Origin: Cyanobacteria bacterium T3Sed10_344R1
GTDB lineage: Bacteria; Cyanobacteriota; Cyanobacteriia; Phormidesmidales; Phormidesmidaceae
Length of the DNA stretch: 6,324 nucleotides
Assembly: GCA_003566335.1 (NCBI GenBank)
Contig: PXDR01000413.1
Location: 1-6,324 of the forward strand
Direction: 5' to 3'
Shown in pieces: positions 4,576-6,324 of this stretch; within the stretch, counting starts at the first letter, position 1; every line of letters begins with the position of its first letter. The translations under genes and the position numbers were made by a program. The notes under the pieces were generated by a model. It saw only the letters and a list, made by a program, of their open reading frames with translations, did no database searches and was not told the DNA's origin.

Positions 4576-5520
4576 ATGACTGAAGCCCCTGAAGACTGCT
4601 CAAAGGTTTCCCCCGCCGATGAACATCGTGATCTGATTGAAGCATTAAGTCCCAATGCCTCAGACTCCATCCTGCTGCATCTAGCGATGGGCACGATGAA
4701 AATGGCAGGACATCGCTATGGTTCATTCCTAGATGCGGCCACCACTGCCGCCAAGCTGGCGGTTTACAGTACCTATCTAGAACAAGGGCGCAACCTAAGA
4801 AAAACTGGCTTTCTGCACCATGTTGAGCCCAAACGGGTTAAAGCCATCGCGCGGGAGATTGAAGCGTCACTGGAAGATGGCAAGTTCCTCAAAACTCTGG
4901 GAACCCGCGAGCCTTACTATCTGATTGGTCTACCCCACCTCTGGCAAGAAAAATTCCCCTGGCAACCTGGTCAGCCTCGGATCTGCCAAGATCACCTCAC
5001 CGAGGGGGAGCGGCAGCAGCTAGAGGCGACCTTAGCCCCCAATCTTCCCCAAGCCCGACTGGTGGATAGCTACGAACTGGCTGAGCTGATTAAAGAGCTG
5101 CATCAATCCCCGGACAAATCGTCTGAGTCAAGTCCAGCCCCCTTGAGTGAAGCCTTGAGCGAGCACATCAAGTTTCGCCTGATTCATGCTGGTACGGTGT
5201 TTCAGCTTGATTCGCCGCTGCTGCTAGACCCGCTGTATGGTCTAGCTTTAGAGACCTACTCGCCCCAGGACTCCCAGCAGCGGGCGTTGACGATGATCGA
5301 CGATGTGGCTGAGTTCTTTCGGCTGATGCAGGGCTGGGTTGAGGCTGTGCCCCAAGTGATGCGGGCGGTTGAGGTATTTGACGTTGATCCTGCCCGCAAA
5401 GATGATGCCCTCAAAGAGCTGGATCAGCTGTTGTTGAAATGGGCCGACCGCTATCACGTTGAGGGGGGAGAGCCGATGGTGATGCACCTGGCGGCTGGCC
5501 CCCGAACTGAGACGCCCTAG
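4576..5520 (+). CDS. hetR: HetR, differentiation/patterning transcription factor (divergent form)
   Basis: The protein has 314 residues; Anabaena HetR has 299. HetR is a dimeric DNA-binding regulator that drives heterocyst differentiation and its own expression and is inhibited by RGSGR peptides (PatS). It also occurs in filamentous species without heterocysts. Compared from memory with Anabaena HetR, the N-terminal DNA-binding domain (residues to about 111) aligns without gaps with a 13-residue offset and roughly 60% identity. Shared stretches include TYLEQG (66-71) and EPKRVK (84-89). DNA-contact residues R62, E71 and R74 of Anabaena correspond to R75, E84 and R87. S152 and S179 correspond to S165 and S191, and R223 to R236. 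Differences: C48 is Leu61, and the hood segment around Anabaena 250-256 reads RAVEVFD (263-269), with Val267 replacing E254. ATG 4576 has no good Shine-Dalgarno, but the frame closes upstream at TAA 4537 with no other start. The stop overlaps that of alanine dehydrogenase. Confidence 0.93.
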   Translation: MTEAPEDCSKVSPADEHRDLIEALSPNASDSILLHLAMGTMKMAGHRYGSFLDAATTAAKLAVYSTYLEQGRNLRKTGFLHHVEPKRVKAIAREIEASLEDGKFLKTLGTREPYYLIGLPHLWQEKFPWQPGQPRICQDHLTEGERQQLEATLAPNLPQARLVDSYELAELIKELHQSPDKSSESSPAPLSEALSEHIKFRLIHAGTVFQLDSPLLLDPLYGLALETYSPQDSQQRALTMIDDVAEFFRLMQGWVEAVPQVMRAVEVFDVDPARKDDALKELDQLLLKWADRYHVEGGEPMVMHLAAGPRTETP

Positions 5521-6324
5521 CCCGCCAAATCAGGAAAGACTTCGCAGACTGCGGGATGGACAAGGCGATGATCTGTCACGTTGAGCCCTTCTGCCAGGGC
5601 TGGATCTCGCTCTAGGGCGGCGAGACCGTCCTGGGCCAGTTTCAGGGTGTAGGGCAGGGTGCTGTTGTTTAGCGCTTGGGTGGCAGTCCAGGGAACAGCG
5701 CCGGGCATGTTGGGCACACCGTAGTGCAGCACCCCTTCCGCTTCGTAGGTAGGCTGGCTATGGGAGGTGGGCCGCACGGTTTCAATGCAGCCCCCTTGAT
5801 CCACCGCCACATCAACAATCACAGAGCCAGGGCGCATTTGAGCCACGAGCTGGCGGCTCACCAACTGGGGCGGACGCCGTCCGGGCACCAGGACAGCCCC
5901 AACCACGAGATCTGCCTGGGGCACGAGCCGCTGAATCTCTGGGGAGCTGCTGTAGATTAGCTCTACCCGAGAGCCAAACAGGGTTTCGAGATAAGACAGC
6001 CGATCAACGCTGATGTCAACAATCTGAACCTGTGCCCCCAGCCCCACGGCCATTTTGGCGGCTTCGGTGCCGACGATGCCGCCGCCGAGAATGACGACCC
6101 GACCTGGCTGAACGCCGGGGATACCGCCTAGCAAGACGCCTCGCCCGCCCTGCTGGCGCTCTAGGTAGCGGGCTCCAAACTGGACGGCCAGCCGCCCGGC
6201 AATGATGCTCATGGGGGTGAGCAAGGGCCGTTGGTGGTTCACTTCGACGGTTTCGTATGCGATCGCATGAACCCCAGCCTTAATCAACTGCTCAGTCAAT
6301 CCTCGGGCCGCCGCCAGGTGTAAA
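5517..6324 (-). CDS. ald: Alanine dehydrogenase, 5'-truncated by window edge
   Basis: The frame is open to the window edge and 268 C-terminal residues are visible. By alignment to the family about 94 N-terminal residues are missing, for a total near 362, normal for Ald. The enzyme interconverts L-alanine and pyruvate plus ammonium using NAD(H), in the cytoplasm as a hexamer. Visible markers are LHLAA at the very start, holding the catalytic His (His96 in the M. tuberculosis enzyme; codon 6318-6320); AIAYETVE; the Rossmann loop LGGGIVGTEAAK (visible residues 79-90); and VDVAVDQGGCIET, holding the catalytic Asp (D270 equivalent, visible residue 175). The conserved tail HYGVPNMPGAVPWTAT follows. 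A TTG at 6297-6299 is internal, not the start. The closest alternative, the NAD(P) transhydrogenase alpha subunit, lacks this Ald tail. The gene is convergent with hetR and shares CTAG 5517-5520 for both stops. Confidence 0.95.
   Translation of the reverse strand, partial: LHLAAARGLTEQLIKAGVHAIAYETVEVNHQRPLLTPMSIIAGRLAVQFGARYLERQQGGRGVLLGGIPGVQPGRVVILGGGIVGTEAAKMAVGLGAQVQIVDISVDRLSYLETLFGSRVELIYSSSPEIQRLVPQADLVVGAVLVPGRRPPQLVSRQLVAQMRPGSVIVDVAVDQGGCIETVRPTSHSQPTYEAEGVLHYGVPNMPGAVPWTATQALNNSTLPYTLKLAQDGLAALERDPALAEGLNVTDHRLVHPAVCEVFPDLAG

Noticed and set aside
5676..5960. Plus-strand 94-codon open frame opposite ald
   Set aside because: It lies wholly inside the antisense of conserved alanine dehydrogenase sequence and is His/Gly-rich low-quality translation.

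Overview
This window looks like chromosomal DNA from a cyanobacterium, most likely a filamentous one. The evidence is seven copies of the HIP1 octamer GCGATCGC, a DUF3370 protein (a family known essentially from cyanobacteria), a small FG-rich protein of cyanobacterial type, and a clear homologue of HetR, the master regulator of cell differentiation and patterning in filamentous cyanobacteria. The HetR copy differs noticeably from the Anabaena/Nostoc protein as I recall it, so a non-heterocystous filamentous lineage (Leptolyngbya-like) is my best guess. That is inference, not something the window proves.

Layout. 1-1179 (+): 3' part of a DUF3370 gene cut by the window edge. 1180-1305: nested inverted repeats, including a strong intrinsic terminator for the gene on the other strand. 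1306-1710 (-): 134-residue FG-rich small protein with a recognisable promoter. 1711-1983: divergent intergenic region. 1984-2970 (+): cysteine synthase (PLP-dependent O-acetylserine sulfhydrylase type). 2982-3872 (-): short, solitary type II secretion/type IV pilus F (PilC/GspF-like) membrane protein, convergent with cysK across only 11 bp. 3873-4575: about 700 bp of AT-richer, probably regulatory DNA. 4576-5520 (+): hetR. 5517-6324 (-): alanine dehydrogenase (C-terminal three quarters, cut by the window edge), overlapping the end of hetR tail to tail through a shared CTAG.

The most interesting part is 3873-4575 plus hetR. The long leader contains a GGGG-N5-CCCC inverted repeat resembling the known HetR-binding core, a 26-codon small ORF with a good ribosome binding site, a perfect tandem 11-bp repeat, and a 12-bp palindrome overlapping the -35 box of a candidate hetR promoter. 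Together these suggest a complex, probably autoregulated hetR control region. Alanine dehydrogenase acts in nitrogen/carbon metabolism and in Anabaena contributes to diazotrophic growth, so its convergent, stop-sharing arrangement with hetR may be functional, but nothing here proves it. The remaining genes (cysK, DUF3370, the F-type protein) look like ordinary single-gene units with no shared pathway.
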